From positions 1-64,000 of the forward strand of contig JAKLIX010000001.1 of assembly GCA_022709385.1 (NCBI GenBank): a stretch of DNA of 64,000 bases, given 5' to 3'. Each line of letters opens with the position of its first letter. The stretch's first letter is position 1. This DNA comes from Bacteroidota bacterium (GTDB taxonomy: Bacteria; Bacteroidota; Bacteroidia; Bacteroidales; CAIXZF01). The notes below the pieces were generated by a model. That model was not told the origin of the DNA, made no database searches, and was given only the letters and a program-made list of their open reading frames with translations. Shown in pieces: positions 50,425-59,396 of this stretch. The position numbers and the translations under genes were made by a program.

Positions 50425-51072
50425 TTAATAATCCTGAAAGCCCTCCTTATTGATAGAAAAGAAGGTTCCGTGCTCATCAATGGTCATTTGTAACAGATTC
50501 ATACAGGTGAGATTCACAAGAACTTTCTCTGCAACAAAGGGTGGTATCCCGGCCATATGAGAAAATGCAGCACTGTTGATGGATGGATGCAGCTCGAGGT
50601 GCTGAACCAGCCATTCCTCCACATGACTGTAACGGACCAGCGTAGCGGCCGCCTGTTTTTGCCTTTCCCAGACCTTCAGTACGATCTTTTCCACCAGAAT
50701 ATTCTGATCCTTCACACGGATATAGGCTTTCCACCGCTCATCCTCTTCCAGACAGAAATAGGGTTTTCTGTTACCTTCAGGAATAATCACTTCCACCACC
50801 ATTTTTTTCCCGCTCTGCCATTTTCTCACCTCAAACTGTAACCTTGGTTTGCAGAATTTTGTCACAGCAATCTTGAGCATATAAATCTCCTCATCCGACC
50901 TGACACCAGCAATTCCGCCACCATCCTTCACACCGATCAGCAACCTTCCTCCCGTGGCGTTGGCAAAGGCAACCATGCTGCGGGCTATCTTCCGTGAATC
51001 CGAGATCTCTACCTTAAAATCCAGTTGCTGGTGTTCTCCTTCGAGAATGAGACGATGAAGGTAGGGGTTCAT
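50425..51072 (-). CDS. AlbA_2 (Schlafen-like) domain putative DNA-binding protein
   Basis: A 215-aa protein whose N-terminal half is an AlbA_2 domain: LEGEHQQLDFKVEISDSRKIARSMVAFANATGGRLLIGV, GIAGV and a central IPEGNRKPYF. The C-terminal third may be a winged helix (HPSINSAAFSHMAGIPPFVAEKVLVNL). Proteins of this kind are annotated as putative transcriptional regulators or nucleases; function is unknown. The ATG at 51072 (MNPYLHRLILEGE) gives the usual family start. It is divergent from the zinc peptidase gene. Confidence 0.8.
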   Translation of the reverse strand: MNPYLHRLILEGEHQQLDFKVEISDSRKIARSMVAFANATGGRLLIGVKDGGGIAGVRSDEEIYMLKIAVTKFCKPRLQFEVRKWQSGKKMVVEVIIPEGNRKPYFCLEEDERWKAYIRVKDQNILVEKIVLKVWERQKQAAATLVRYSHVEEWLVQHLELHPSINSAAFSHMAGIPPFVAEKVLVNLTCMNLLQMTIDEHGTFFSINKEGFQDY

Positions 51073-51103
51073 GGGGTGAAGGTTGGAAGAGAATGCGAAT
51101 TTA

Positions 51104-51111
51104 TATCTTTG
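51104..51111 (+). promoter_or_regulatory. promoter -7 element for the lipoprotein peptidase gene
   Basis: TATCTTTG matches TAnnTTTG and lies 86 nt before the chosen ATG at 51198. Confidence 0.5.
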
Positions 51112-51197
51112 CAAACTCCGCCGGAACAAAATCCCCATGGAAACAGAAAAAAATGAGCAATCCTCCATCAGTAACACCATCCCATATCTTATTTCTT

Positions 51198-53249
51198 ATG
51201 AAAAAGCTGCTATTGATTCTTGTCCCCGTCCTGTTCGGACTGTCATCCTGTAATGAGTTTAAGTCCATGGACCAGGGAAAACAAGCCCGTTTTATCGGGA
51301 AAGAAAGTATTGAAAAAGCAAGTGATTCGCTGATAAAGCTTTATGGCGAATCTGCCCGGTTCCGGATTGAAAAAGGCGTGAACCAGGTTGCGGCGTTCTG
51401 GGTGAAAGAAGACGGCAGTGAGGAAGTATTCAGGGACTTTTGCATTCAACATTTTACGGGTACGGAAGGGGCACAGGACACTTTATTCATGACCTTGTCG
51501 CGGAACTTTGAAATCCTTTGGGGACATGGCAACAAGGTAAGTCTCAGCCTGAAAGAACCCCTGCACCTTGATGGCCCGCCCATCCGGCCGGTGGATGAAA
51601 TTTTCGGGGCATATTCTCCGACCGCCCACCTGCAGGATGATTTCTTCAAAAACAAGATTGCTTTCATGGTGTTGCTAAACTTTCCCTATTACAACCTGAA
51701 AGAGAAAAATGAACTTGGAAAGACCTGGTCGCGGAAAGAATGGGCTTACGCCAGGATGGGAGATCTGTACACCTCCCGTGAACCGGCCGGGCTGATTCAA
51801 AAAGCGGCCGAAGCTTATTCAAATTCCGACAACTACATCAGTGAGTACAACATTTACATGGGCAAGCTCACCGACAGCCGGGGCAGGACTTTTTTCCCGG
51901 AAGACATGAAGCTTATTTCACACTGGGGGCTTCGGGATGAGTTGAAATCGCAGTATGCCGATAAAGCACAGGGTTTGGAAAAACAACAGCTGATTTATCA
52001 GGTGATGAAGCGTATCATTGACCAGAGCATTCCACAGGCAGTGATCAACAACAATCAGGTACAATGGGATCCGGTGACCAACAGCGTGCTTCCTGCCGGA
52101 ACAGAAAACACGGCAGAACCCGACACCCGCTACCAGCAGTTGTTGAACAATTTCAAGGCCCTGAAAGCACTGGATCAGTATAATCCTTATTACAAGACCT
52201 ATATGCAGCGGGCCTTTGATGCCGGCATGGAGATTTCGATGGAGGAGGTTGAATCCCTCTTCACCGGGCTCTGTTCCTCTCCCCAGGTACAAGAGGTGGC
52301 ATCGCTGATTGCTGCGCGTCTCGGAAGGCCGCTTCAGCCCTTCGACATCTGGTACAACGGATTTAAGGCCAAGGGCAGCATGAACGAAGAAGAACTGAAT
52401 GTGATCACCAGGCAGCGCTATCCAAACGCCGCGGCACTGCAGGCAGACATGCCGCGTATGCTGGAAATGCTGGGATTCACAAAAGAAAAAACTGCCGAAA
52501 TCTCCTCCCGCATCGTGGTGGATGCCGCCCGGGGCTCGGGTCATGCCTGGGGGGCTTCCATGAAGTCGGATGTGGCTCACCTGCGCACAAGAATCGCAAA
52601 GGACGGCATGAACTATAAAGGATACAACATCGCCGTCCATGAATTCGGGCATAATGTGGAACAGACCATTACCCTGCAGGATATGGACTATTATATGCTG
52701 AACGGAGTCCCCACCACTGCCTTCACCGAAGCTGTGGCATTCTTATTCCAGAAGCGAGACCTTGAACTGTTGGGCATGAAGGATGAGAATCCCCTGAAAG
52801 AACACCTGCTGGCCCTCGACAATTTCTGGGCAAGCTATGAGATCATGGGTGTTTCGCTGGTGGATATCCGTGTATGGAAGTGGTTGTATGCCAATCCGAA
52901 TGCCACCAAATCGCAGCTGAAAGAAGCCGTAACCGCCGCTGCAAAAGAGGTCTGGAACCAGTATTACGCTCCGGTCTTCGGAAGCAGGGACGAGCCGATT
53001 CTGGCCATTTACTCCCACATGATCGACAATCCGCTTTACCTTCCTGCATATCCCGTCGGTCATCTGATCGATTTCCAGATCGAAGGGCAGGTAAAGGGCA
53101 AGGTGCTTGCCGACGAACTGATGCGCATGTACACCAAGGGAAGGCTTACACCTGAAGTATGGATGCAGCAGGCAGTCGGCCAGCCGCTGTCCATCCAGCC
53201 TTTGCTGAATGCCACTGCCGAAGCCCTCAAAGTGGTAAAGGCAAACTAA
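51198..53249 (+). CDS. lipoprotein zinc peptidase, gluzincin type, unassigned family
   Basis: A 683-aa lipoprotein with signal peptide and lipobox (LLLILVPVLFGLSSC, Cys 18). The catalytic motif is HEFGHNVEQ (His 481 and 485), and a Glu in FTEAVAF (511) lies 26 residues after the second His, the spacing seen in M2/M3-type gluzincins. The long N-terminal part has no recognisable domain and the fold is mostly helical. I cannot assign a MEROPS family with confidence. The ATG at 51198 is chosen because it gives the signal peptide; upstream in-frame ATGs do not. Confidence 0.75.
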   Translation: MKKLLLILVPVLFGLSSCNEFKSMDQGKQARFIGKESIEKASDSLIKLYGESARFRIEKGVNQVAAFWVKEDGSEEVFRDFCIQHFTGTEGAQDTLFMTLSRNFEILWGHGNKVSLSLKEPLHLDGPPIRPVDEIFGAYSPTAHLQDDFFKNKIAFMVLLNFPYYNLKEKNELGKTWSRKEWAYARMGDLYTSREPAGLIQKAAEAYSNSDNYISEYNIYMGKLTDSRGRTFFPEDMKLISHWGLRDELKSQYADKAQGLEKQQLIYQVMKRIIDQSIPQAVINNNQVQWDPVTNSVLPAGTENTAEPDTRYQQLLNNFKALKALDQYNPYYKTYMQRAFDAGMEISMEEVESLFTGLCSSPQVQEVASLIAARLGRPLQPFDIWYNGFKAKGSMNEEELNVITRQRYPNAAALQADMPRMLEMLGFTKEKTAEISSRIVVDAARGSGHAWGASMKSDVAHLRTRIAKDGMNYKGYNIAVHEFGHNVEQTITLQDMDYYMLNGVPTTAFTEAVAFLFQKRDLELLGMKDENPLKEHLLALDNFWASYEIMGVSLVDIRVWKWLYANPNATKSQLKEAVTAAAKEVWNQYYAPVFGSRDEPILAIYSHMIDNPLYLPAYPVGHLIDFQIEGQVKGKVLADELMRMYTKGRLTPEVWMQQAVGQPLSIQPLLNATAEALKVVKAN

Positions 53250-53262
53250 AGGCACGTTTTGC

Positions 53263-53838
53263 TCAGGTGGTCAGATTCATGACCACCTTTTCAATGATCC
53301 GGGGGTAGTGGCTGTATTCCAGCTCGTGTATGCGCGTGGCCAGGGTATCTGGAGTATCTGATTCATACACAGGACATTTTGCCTGAAAAATCACCTGTCC
53401 TTCATCGTAGGACTCATTCACGAAATGGATGCTGATCCCGCTCTCCTTTTCACCCGCCGCAATGACAGCTTCGTGCACATGCCAGCCATACATACCTTTT
53501 CCGCCATATTTGGGCAGCAGGGCAGGGTGAATGTTGAGGATACGGCCGGGATATTCACGGATCAGGGTGGCAGGCAATAAAAGCAGGAATCCGGCAAGGA
53601 CGATGAAGTCGATTTGATGGGAACTTAAAACCCCCTGAATGTAGCGGCCCTCCCTGAATGCTTCGCCGGTAATCACGACAGCCGGAATTTTCATGCGTTC
53701 TGCTCTTTCAAGCACGAAAGCATCTCTTTTATTACTGATTATTAATGAAACACGGATGTCAGCATGGGCATGAAAATACTCAGCAATATGCTGGGCATTG
53801 GTACCCGAGCCTGAAGCGAAAACAGCTATTTTCATCAT
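53263..53838 (-). CDS. purN: phosphoribosylglycinamide formyltransferase
   Basis: Transfers a formyl group from 10-formyl-THF to GAR in purine synthesis, 191 aa. Motifs: IAVFASGSGTNAQHIAEY (phosphate site), FIVLAGFLLLLP, the catalytic Asn/His region RILNIHPALLPKYGGKGMYG, a later HFVNESYDEGQVIFQA with the conserved Asp. Divergent from acpP, an arrangement also found in other Bacteroidota. Confidence 0.95.
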   Translation of the reverse strand: MMKIAVFASGSGTNAQHIAEYFHAHADIRVSLIISNKRDAFVLERAERMKIPAVVITGEAFREGRYIQGVLSSHQIDFIVLAGFLLLLPATLIREYPGRILNIHPALLPKYGGKGMYGWHVHEAVIAAGEKESGISIHFVNESYDEGQVIFQAKCPVYESDTPDTLATRIHELEYSHYPRIIEKVVMNLTT

Positions 53839-53877
53839 AGAAGAGAAGGTTTACCAATAACCGGGGAATCACAGACA

Positions 53878-53885
53878 CAAAAGTA
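53878..53885 (-). promoter_or_regulatory. promoter -7 element for purN
   Basis: The minus strand reads TACTTTTG, 39 nt before the purN ATG. I see no clean TAnnTTTG match for acpP in the same gap. Confidence 0.5.
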
Positions 53886-54023
53886 ACAAAATCAGGCTCC
53901 GGGAGTATATTCTATTATTAATCACACATTTAATTACCGGCAAAAGACCGTATTTGACTTTTTTTTGCAAAATGTTAATAAATGTTATTTCTTTGCAGCC
54001 CAAAACCAAAAAACCTTAATAAC

Positions 54024-54260
54024 ATGTCAGACATTGCCGCAAGAGTCAAAGCTATCATAGTTGATAAGCTTGGTGTAGATGAAAATGAGGTAACCCCTGA
54101 GGCCAGTTTCACCAACGACCTGGGAGCCGATTCACTGGACACCGTAGAGCTGATCATGGAATTCGAGAAGGAATTCAACATTGCCATTCCCGATGACCAG
54201 GCAGAAAAGATCGGCACTGTAGGAGATGCCATTTCCTACATTGAAAACAATACAAAATAA
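54024..54260 (+). CDS. acpP: acyl carrier protein
   Basis: A 78-aa four-helix carrier of fatty-acid synthesis. The phosphopantetheine serine is in [15 protein letters not shown] (Ser near 37). It is acidic, as expected. The ATG at 54024 ([11 protein letters not shown]) gives the usual start; an upstream in-frame start adds 14 unlikely residues. fabF follows 17 bp downstream. Confidence 0.97.
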   Translation: MSDIAARVKAIIVDKLGVDENEVTPEASFTNDLGADSLDTVELIMEFEKEFNIAIPDDQAEKIGTVGDAISYIENNTK

Positions 54261-54277
54261 GTAATCCGGCATTATTG

Positions 54278-55534
54278 ATGCAGTTAAAGCGTGTTGTTGT
54301 AACAGGCATGGGGGCACTGACCCCCGTCGGAAACAATCTTTCTGAATTCTGGGAAAACCTGCTCAGGGGAGTTAGCGGGGCATCTCCGATCACCCGCTTC
54401 GATGCCACCAGGTATAAATCACAATTTGCCTGCGATGTGAAAAATTTCGACCCGCTTGCGTTTTTCGACCGCAAGGAGGCGCGCAAATATGATTTATACG
54501 CCATTTACGGGATGGTTGCTGCCGATGAGGCTGTCAGGCATTCCGGCCTCAACCTGGAACAGATCGATCTGGATATGGCAGGCGTGATCTGGGCATCGGG
54601 CATCGGGGGACTTTCAACCTTTCATGAAGAGGTTGCCGCTTATGTGAAAGGTGACGGAACACCTCGTTTCAGTCCCTTTTTCATTCCTAAAATGATTGCG
54701 GACATCACTGCCGGTCACATCTCCATCCGCTATGGTTTCCGGGGTCCCAATTTTGCCACGGTATCTGCCTGTGCCTCCTCGGCCAATGCACTGGCCGACG
54801 CTTTCAACTACATCCGCCTGGGTAAGGCCAGTGTTTTTATTGCCGGTGGTTCAGAGGCGGCCCTGACAGAGGCCGGGATCGGTGGCTTCAACGCCCTGCA
54901 TGCCATCTCCACGCGGAATGATGACCCAGCCACCGGCTCAAGACCCTTCGATAAAGATCGCGATGGGTTTGTGCTTGGTGAAGGTGGAGGAGCCCTGATA
55001 TTTGAAGAACTTGAACACGCCTTAGCCAGGGGAGCCACCATCTACGCCGAAGTGGCGGGCGGAGGTCTCTCAGCCGATGCCTACCACATGACGGCACCCC
55101 ATCCCGACGGACTGGGCGCCATCAAATCGATGCGCGATGCCATCCTCGATGCCGGTCTGAAACCGGAAGATATCGACCACATCAATACCCACGGTACTTC
55201 CACACCCCTGGGTGATATCGCAGAGGCAAGGGCTATCGTCAACCTCTTCGGAGATCATGCTTACACCATCAGCATCAACTCCACCAAATCCATGACAGGT
55301 CACCTGCTGGGCGCTGCCGGAGCCGTTGAAGCAATTGCCACCGTACTCGCCATTCATCAAAGCATGGTGCCTCCCACCATCAACCATTTTACCGACGATC
55401 CCGAAATCGACAACCGTCTCGACTTTACCTTCCACCAACCAAAAGCAAGGCCTATCAAAGCCGCTATCAGCAATACCTTTGGTTTCGGGGGGCACAACGT
55501 CTCCATCCTTTTTAAGAAGTTTTCTGGTAAATAA
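54278..55534 (+). CDS. fabF: beta-ketoacyl-ACP synthase II
   Basis: Condensing enzyme elongating acyl-ACP with malonyl-ACP, 418 aa. The Cys-His-His triad is visible in SACASSANALADAF, NTHGTSTPLGD and TGHLLGAAGAVEA. The start is the ATG at 54278. The stop TAA is followed immediately, in the same frame, by the TTG of the RNase III gene. It is in the conserved acpP-fabF-rnc order. Confidence 0.97.
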   Translation: MQLKRVVVTGMGALTPVGNNLSEFWENLLRGVSGASPITRFDATRYKSQFACDVKNFDPLAFFDRKEARKYDLYAIYGMVAADEAVRHSGLNLEQIDLDMAGVIWASGIGGLSTFHEEVAAYVKGDGTPRFSPFFIPKMIADITAGHISIRYGFRGPNFATVSACASSANALADAFNYIRLGKASVFIAGGSEAALTEAGIGGFNALHAISTRNDDPATGSRPFDKDRDGFVLGEGGGALIFEELEHALARGATIYAEVAGGGLSADAYHMTAPHPDGLGAIKSMRDAILDAGLKPEDIDHINTHGTSTPLGDIAEARAIVNLFGDHAYTISINSTKSMTGHLLGAAGAVEAIATVLAIHQSMVPPTINHFTDDPEIDNRLDFTFHQPKARPIKAAISNTFGFGGHNVSILFKKFSGK

Positions 55535-56272
55535 TTGAAATTAAGGTTATTACGGGCTAATCTCACGGAGGATCACCAGGAAAAAAACCTGGTAGATTCC
55601 ATTCGTAATTTATTTGGTTTCACCCCCGACAATTTTCACCTCTACAAACTGGCTTTCAGACACCGCTCGGCAGCCATTGAAGTCAATCCCACCGTCAGGA
55701 TCAGCAATGAAAGACTTGAATACCTCGGCGATGCCATTCTCAGCGCCGTGGTAGCCGACTATCTGTTTAAAAAATTTCCCCTGAAGGATGAAGGTTTTCT
55801 TACGGAAATGCGTTCGAAAATGGTCAGCCGGGCCTACCTGAACAAACTGGCCATCAGGCTGGGTCTCGACCAGTTCATTGAATCCACCCAGGATGGATTT
55901 TCGTACAACAAATCCATGATGGGTGACGCTTTTGAAGCCTTTATCGGGGCAGTATATCTTGACAAAGGCTATAATTTCTCACGTAAACTCCTTATTGACA
56001 GGATCATCGCCCATCATTACGACCTCGACGAAATTGAACATACGGAGACCAACTACAAAAGCAAACTCCTCGAATGGTCGCAAAAGGAAAAATGCAGCCT
56101 GGAATTTGCGCTGCTCAGCGAAAGCGGGTCCAGCCATAAAAAACAATATGTGATTGAAATCAGAATAGACGGAAATCCTGTGGCCCGGGGTACGGATTTC
56201 TCCATCAAGGGAGCAGAACAACTGGCAGCGGAAAAGGCCTTTGATCAGCTGCAGCTTGACCCAAAGGAATAA
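55535..56272 (+). CDS. rnc: ribonuclease III
   Basis: Double-strand RNA endonuclease of rRNA and mRNA processing, 245 aa. It has the catalytic signature NERLEYLGDAILSAVV (about 60-75), a second acidic site in GDAFEAFIGAVYLDKG and a C-terminal double-stranded RNA-binding domain (about 175-240: YKSKLLEWSQKEK, KKQYVIEIRIDG, GAEQLAAEKAF). No ATG, GTG or CTG exists upstream of the conserved domain; TTG at 55535, directly after the fabF TAA in the same frame, is the only usual start. It converges with the FISUMP gene. Confidence 0.93.
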   Translation: MKLRLLRANLTEDHQEKNLVDSIRNLFGFTPDNFHLYKLAFRHRSAAIEVNPTVRISNERLEYLGDAILSAVVADYLFKKFPLKDEGFLTEMRSKMVSRAYLNKLAIRLGLDQFIESTQDGFSYNKSMMGDAFEAFIGAVYLDKGYNFSRKLLIDRIIAHHYDLDEIEHTETNYKSKLLEWSQKEKCSLEFALLSESGSSHKKQYVIEIRIDGNPVARGTDFSIKGAEQLAAEKAFDQLQLDPKE

Positions 56273-56274
56273 GC

Positions 56275-57477
56275 TCAGGGCGTCATCACGCAGCGAACCG
56301 AGTATCCGCCGGCCCGTGGATAATGATATCGCTGAATGTCGGCGTGACTGGTATTCAAAATCAGGTAAAGACCCTTATTCCCGGTATAGGTATTTGACAT
56401 CCAGAAAAATGCATACAGGTTCCGGTTATTGTAAAAGCCGGAACTGCTCCGGTATCCGGCAGGCAGGGCAGTAAAACCACTCTCGTTGGTGCCGCCTGTA
56501 TTGGGCGCATTCCAATGAACCAATCCGCTCTCTTTCAATTTACCTCCGGCCACACTGCCTGTCCATGAAAAGGAATTACAGTTGACCGATGCATCGAGAA
56601 AGGTGGTCAGGGTACACCAATCGTTGTTGTCGGGTATATGCCAGCCTTCAGGACAAATCCCACGGGCACCCGGTGTCGTTACATATTGCATCATTTCGTT
56701 CCATTGATAGAGCCCTCCGTACACATCACAATTGGCAGGATTGTCGTTGTAACAGTACTTTTCTATCAGGCCATTGTCGGTTTGCTCCGAAGTGCTGTCT
56801 ATCATGACACCCACATTCAGGTTTTCCTTCATCCAGCATTGTGTTCCGATCTGAATGCATGGATATGTCTGTCCGCCGTATTCCAGAAAACCGGGACAGG
56901 AGGCCGGTACAAACGATCCGTCAGGATCACCATAGCATAATCCACGTACTGCCACTTCGACCGTGTCGCCCGGCACTGCAGTGATGACCGGCGACTCAAA
57001 TAGCCAATCACCGGCAGGAAAAGTCCCGGTTTGTTCTGCAAAACGCTTCAGTATAAGAAGGGCATCGGTGGTATTGACATACTGACTTCCGTTTACATCG
57101 GCAGCCGCCAGGTTTAAACCCGACAAGGCCTGTACACCTGTAAAATACTGAAGCACCGATAAAGCATCGCCGGCATTAAACCCACCGGCAGGGGCTGCCG
57201 TATTCAGGTTCAGCGTGAACAAGCCACCTGCAGGGGCACAAAAAAGGAAATGACCTTCCTCATCAGTCTGCACAGATTCCACAAGCTGTCCGTCAGCATC
57301 CATCAGACTGACCGTCACCTGGCTTAAAGGAGTGCCCGCCTGATTGAAATAGATGACCTGACCTGTAATGTATGCACAGGCCGGATAAGGAAGAACCGCA
57401 CTTAGCTGAACCGGTATTACAAACAGGAATACCATGCCCGTCAGCCACTTAAAGGCTGAAAATCTTGATTTATTCAT
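56275..57477 (-). CDS. FISUMP-domain secreted protein with dockerin-like region
   Basis: A 400-aa protein with a signal peptide (LTGMVFLFVIPVQLSA). Residues about 35-95 form a CNA-B/carboxypeptidase-regulatory-like fold (ITGQVIYFNQAGTPLSQVTVSL). Residues about 100-150 have two dockerin-like calcium repeats (NAGDALSVLQYFTG, DVNGSQYVNTTDALLILKRF). The C-terminal 195 residues are a Fibrobacter-succinogenes-major-paralogous (FISUMP) domain with GTQCWMKENLNVG, GICPEGWHIP and GGYSVRCV. It is likely cell-surface; the function is unknown. No type IX sorting tail is seen, so the export route is unclear. Confidence 0.82.
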   Translation of the reverse strand: MNKSRFSAFKWLTGMVFLFVIPVQLSAVLPYPACAYITGQVIYFNQAGTPLSQVTVSLMDADGQLVESVQTDEEGHFLFCAPAGGLFTLNLNTAAPAGGFNAGDALSVLQYFTGVQALSGLNLAAADVNGSQYVNTTDALLILKRFAEQTGTFPAGDWLFESPVITAVPGDTVEVAVRGLCYGDPDGSFVPASCPGFLEYGGQTYPCIQIGTQCWMKENLNVGVMIDSTSEQTDNGLIEKYCYNDNPANCDVYGGLYQWNEMMQYVTTPGARGICPEGWHIPDNNDWCTLTTFLDASVNCNSFSWTGSVAGGKLKESGLVHWNAPNTGGTNESGFTALPAGYRSSSGFYNNRNLYAFFWMSNTYTGNKGLYLILNTSHADIQRYHYPRAGGYSVRCVMTP

Positions 57478-57589
57478 TCTATTTACTAAGATTTATTTAA
57501 TATATGTTTCAACTTTATATTCATCGCCTTAAAACTACAGATTTCTTTTTAATTGAATATTAAGAAGGCAGCTTACTGATTTTGTAATG

Positions 57590-57597
57590 TACCTTTG
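57590..57597 (+). promoter_or_regulatory. promoter -7 element for the IPExxxVDY gene
   Basis: TACCTTTG lies 78 nt before the ATG at 57676. Confidence 0.5.
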
Positions 57598-57675
57598 TGT
57601 ACCGGAAGAACACAGGAATGCGGTGTGTGTTTCCAGCGTCATCGGTATAAAGAATCTTAGAGAAAATCAGGGCAA

Positions 57676-58149
57676 ATGGTCAAAAAGCATTACCTCGATC
57701 CTCCCGATGAACCGGATTATAAGATCCTGGGGATTGCCACAGCCATGAAGGATTACAGGCTGGCCTATTACCTGAACCGTGAACTGTACCTGGACTTAAA
57801 GCGCTCCGAAGATCTTGAGGTATCGGAAGAGGAAGCGGGAAGCGGCCTGACATTTTCCTTTTTCAAGGACGACAAGGGACCTGACGAAATCAGCTATTAC
57901 CTGCTGACCAACAGGAACAGGCAGGGCGTTTTATTGCCTGATCTCCGTGAATCTGATTTTTTTCTGCTGATCCGGGGATTGCTGCCAGGGAGTGCCATCA
58001 CAAGGATACTGAAAACCATCAGGCAAATTCCCAATGTATTAACTGCCTATTCGGTACAGGCGAAGCGGAATAAGAAAGTGACGGCACTGTTCAGTGAAGT
58101 GGAACTGCATATCATGCAGATAAATCAGCAGTTCAGGCTCAGACGGTAA
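57676..58149 (+). CDS. IPExxxVDY family protein
   Basis: A 157-aa cytosolic protein of a family recognised in Bacteroidota by a motif near the centre; here the segment reads LLPDLRESDFFLLIRG. The rest is a mixed alpha/beta domain with DYKILGIATAMKDYRLAYYLN at the start. Members often lie next to rnc or pyruvate kinase; here a FISUMP gene intervenes. No biochemical function is known to me. Confidence 0.75.
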   Translation: MVKKHYLDPPDEPDYKILGIATAMKDYRLAYYLNRELYLDLKRSEDLEVSEEEAGSGLTFSFFKDDKGPDEISYYLLTNRNRQGVLLPDLRESDFFLLIRGLLPGSAITRILKTIRQIPNVLTAYSVQAKRNKKVTALFSEVELHIMQINQQFRLRR

Positions 58150-59289
58150 TCAGGCCATCAGGGCAAGCAGGTGATCGTAATCCTCTTCTGTCAAGGCCAG
58201 GTGCCTTCCCGTGGCCTTCGTTCTGCTCATATGCTCCCTGATCTGGATGTGCTGCTGAGCCGTCAGACCGATCTGAGAGAGGCGTACGGGGCTACCCAGC
58301 ATGCTGAAAAAGCTTTCAAGCTGACGGATAAAGCTGTCCGGATCGTCGGTGCCGAAAAGATTTTTACCCAGCAGGACAATGCGCTCGCGTTGTCTTTCTT
58401 TCATCACCTTCAACCAGGCCGGATAAGCAATGGACAAAGTTGCCCCATGTGGCACATCGAAAAGGACAGAAAGCAGGTGTCCGATGGCATGTACGCCCCA
58501 ATCGCCGGAAAGCCGTCCGTAGTTTGTAATCCCATTTAATGCGAGTGTGGCCGCAAGCATGATTCGCGCCCTCAAATCCACATTTGCGGGATCGTTCATC
58601 AATGCCGGCCCGTACTCCATGGCTTCCCTGATGATGGCCCATACAATCCGGTCCGACAGGGATGCATCGCCCTTCCCGAAGTAGGACTCCATTGCGTGGG
58701 AAATCAGGTCAACGATACCATAAGCAGTATAATCCGGCGGAACGCTCAGGGTAAAGGAAGGATCGAGGAAAGCATGACGGGGGTACATCAAAGGACTGCC
58801 GAAACCCAGCTTGTTTTTCGACCGGTTATTCTGAATGACGGCGAATTGATTCATTTCAGATCCGGTGGCTGCAAGGGTCAGCACGGCAACGAGCGGTATG
58901 GCCCGCTGCGGTTTTGCGCGTCCGGTGAAGAAATCCCAGGCCGAATGAAAGACAGGAATGGTAACAGCGATGGCTTTACCCGTATCAATGACACTTCCGC
59001 CACCGACTGCCAGAATCACATCCACGCTTTTAACCCTTCCCAGCTCCGCTGCCGCATCCACATCCTCAAGCAAGGGATTGGGTCTGATGCCACTGTATTC
59101 ATACACCTGGGCCTTTATTTTGGTCAGCTGGGCCATGACCTGCTGATAAACACCCGAGCTTTTTACAGATCCCATGCCGTAAACCAGCAATACCCTCTGG
59201 CCGTAACCCTGGACGGTATTTCCCAAATCCTGAATTACATCTTGCCCGAAATGAAGTGCCGTAGGATTGTATGCCGTAAAGTTTTCCAT
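58150..59289 (-). CDS. iron-containing alcohol dehydrogenase
   Basis: Group III Fe-ADH of about 379 aa, YqhD/BdhA-like. The nucleotide site GGGSVIDTGKAI (about 93-104) and metal ligands in DLISHAMESYF (Asp, His) and HAIGHLLSVLFDVPHG (His and His) are visible. It reduces aldehydes to alcohols, for example butyraldehyde. I chose the ATG at 59289 (MENFTAYNP), the usual start; 59307 is an alternative. It converges with the IPExxxVDY gene. A link with the distant ptb-buk operon is possible but unproven. Confidence 0.92.
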   Translation of the reverse strand: MENFTAYNPTALHFGQDVIQDLGNTVQGYGQRVLLVYGMGSVKSSGVYQQVMAQLTKIKAQVYEYSGIRPNPLLEDVDAAAELGRVKSVDVILAVGGGSVIDTGKAIAVTIPVFHSAWDFFTGRAKPQRAIPLVAVLTLAATGSEMNQFAVIQNNRSKNKLGFGSPLMYPRHAFLDPSFTLSVPPDYTAYGIVDLISHAMESYFGKGDASLSDRIVWAIIREAMEYGPALMNDPANVDLRARIMLAATLALNGITNYGRLSGDWGVHAIGHLLSVLFDVPHGATLSIAYPAWLKVMKERQRERIVLLGKNLFGTDDPDSFIRQLESFFSMLGSPVRLSQIGLTAQQHIQIREHMSRTKATGRHLALTEEDYDHLLALMA

Positions 59290-59396
59290 TGTCGCTTGTT
59301 TATGCATACGAAACTACAAAAAAAATCATTCTGTGAGTACAGCCAGACAAAGGTTTTACGGACACAAGCCCTGATCATCCCCTGATTTCAGGACTT

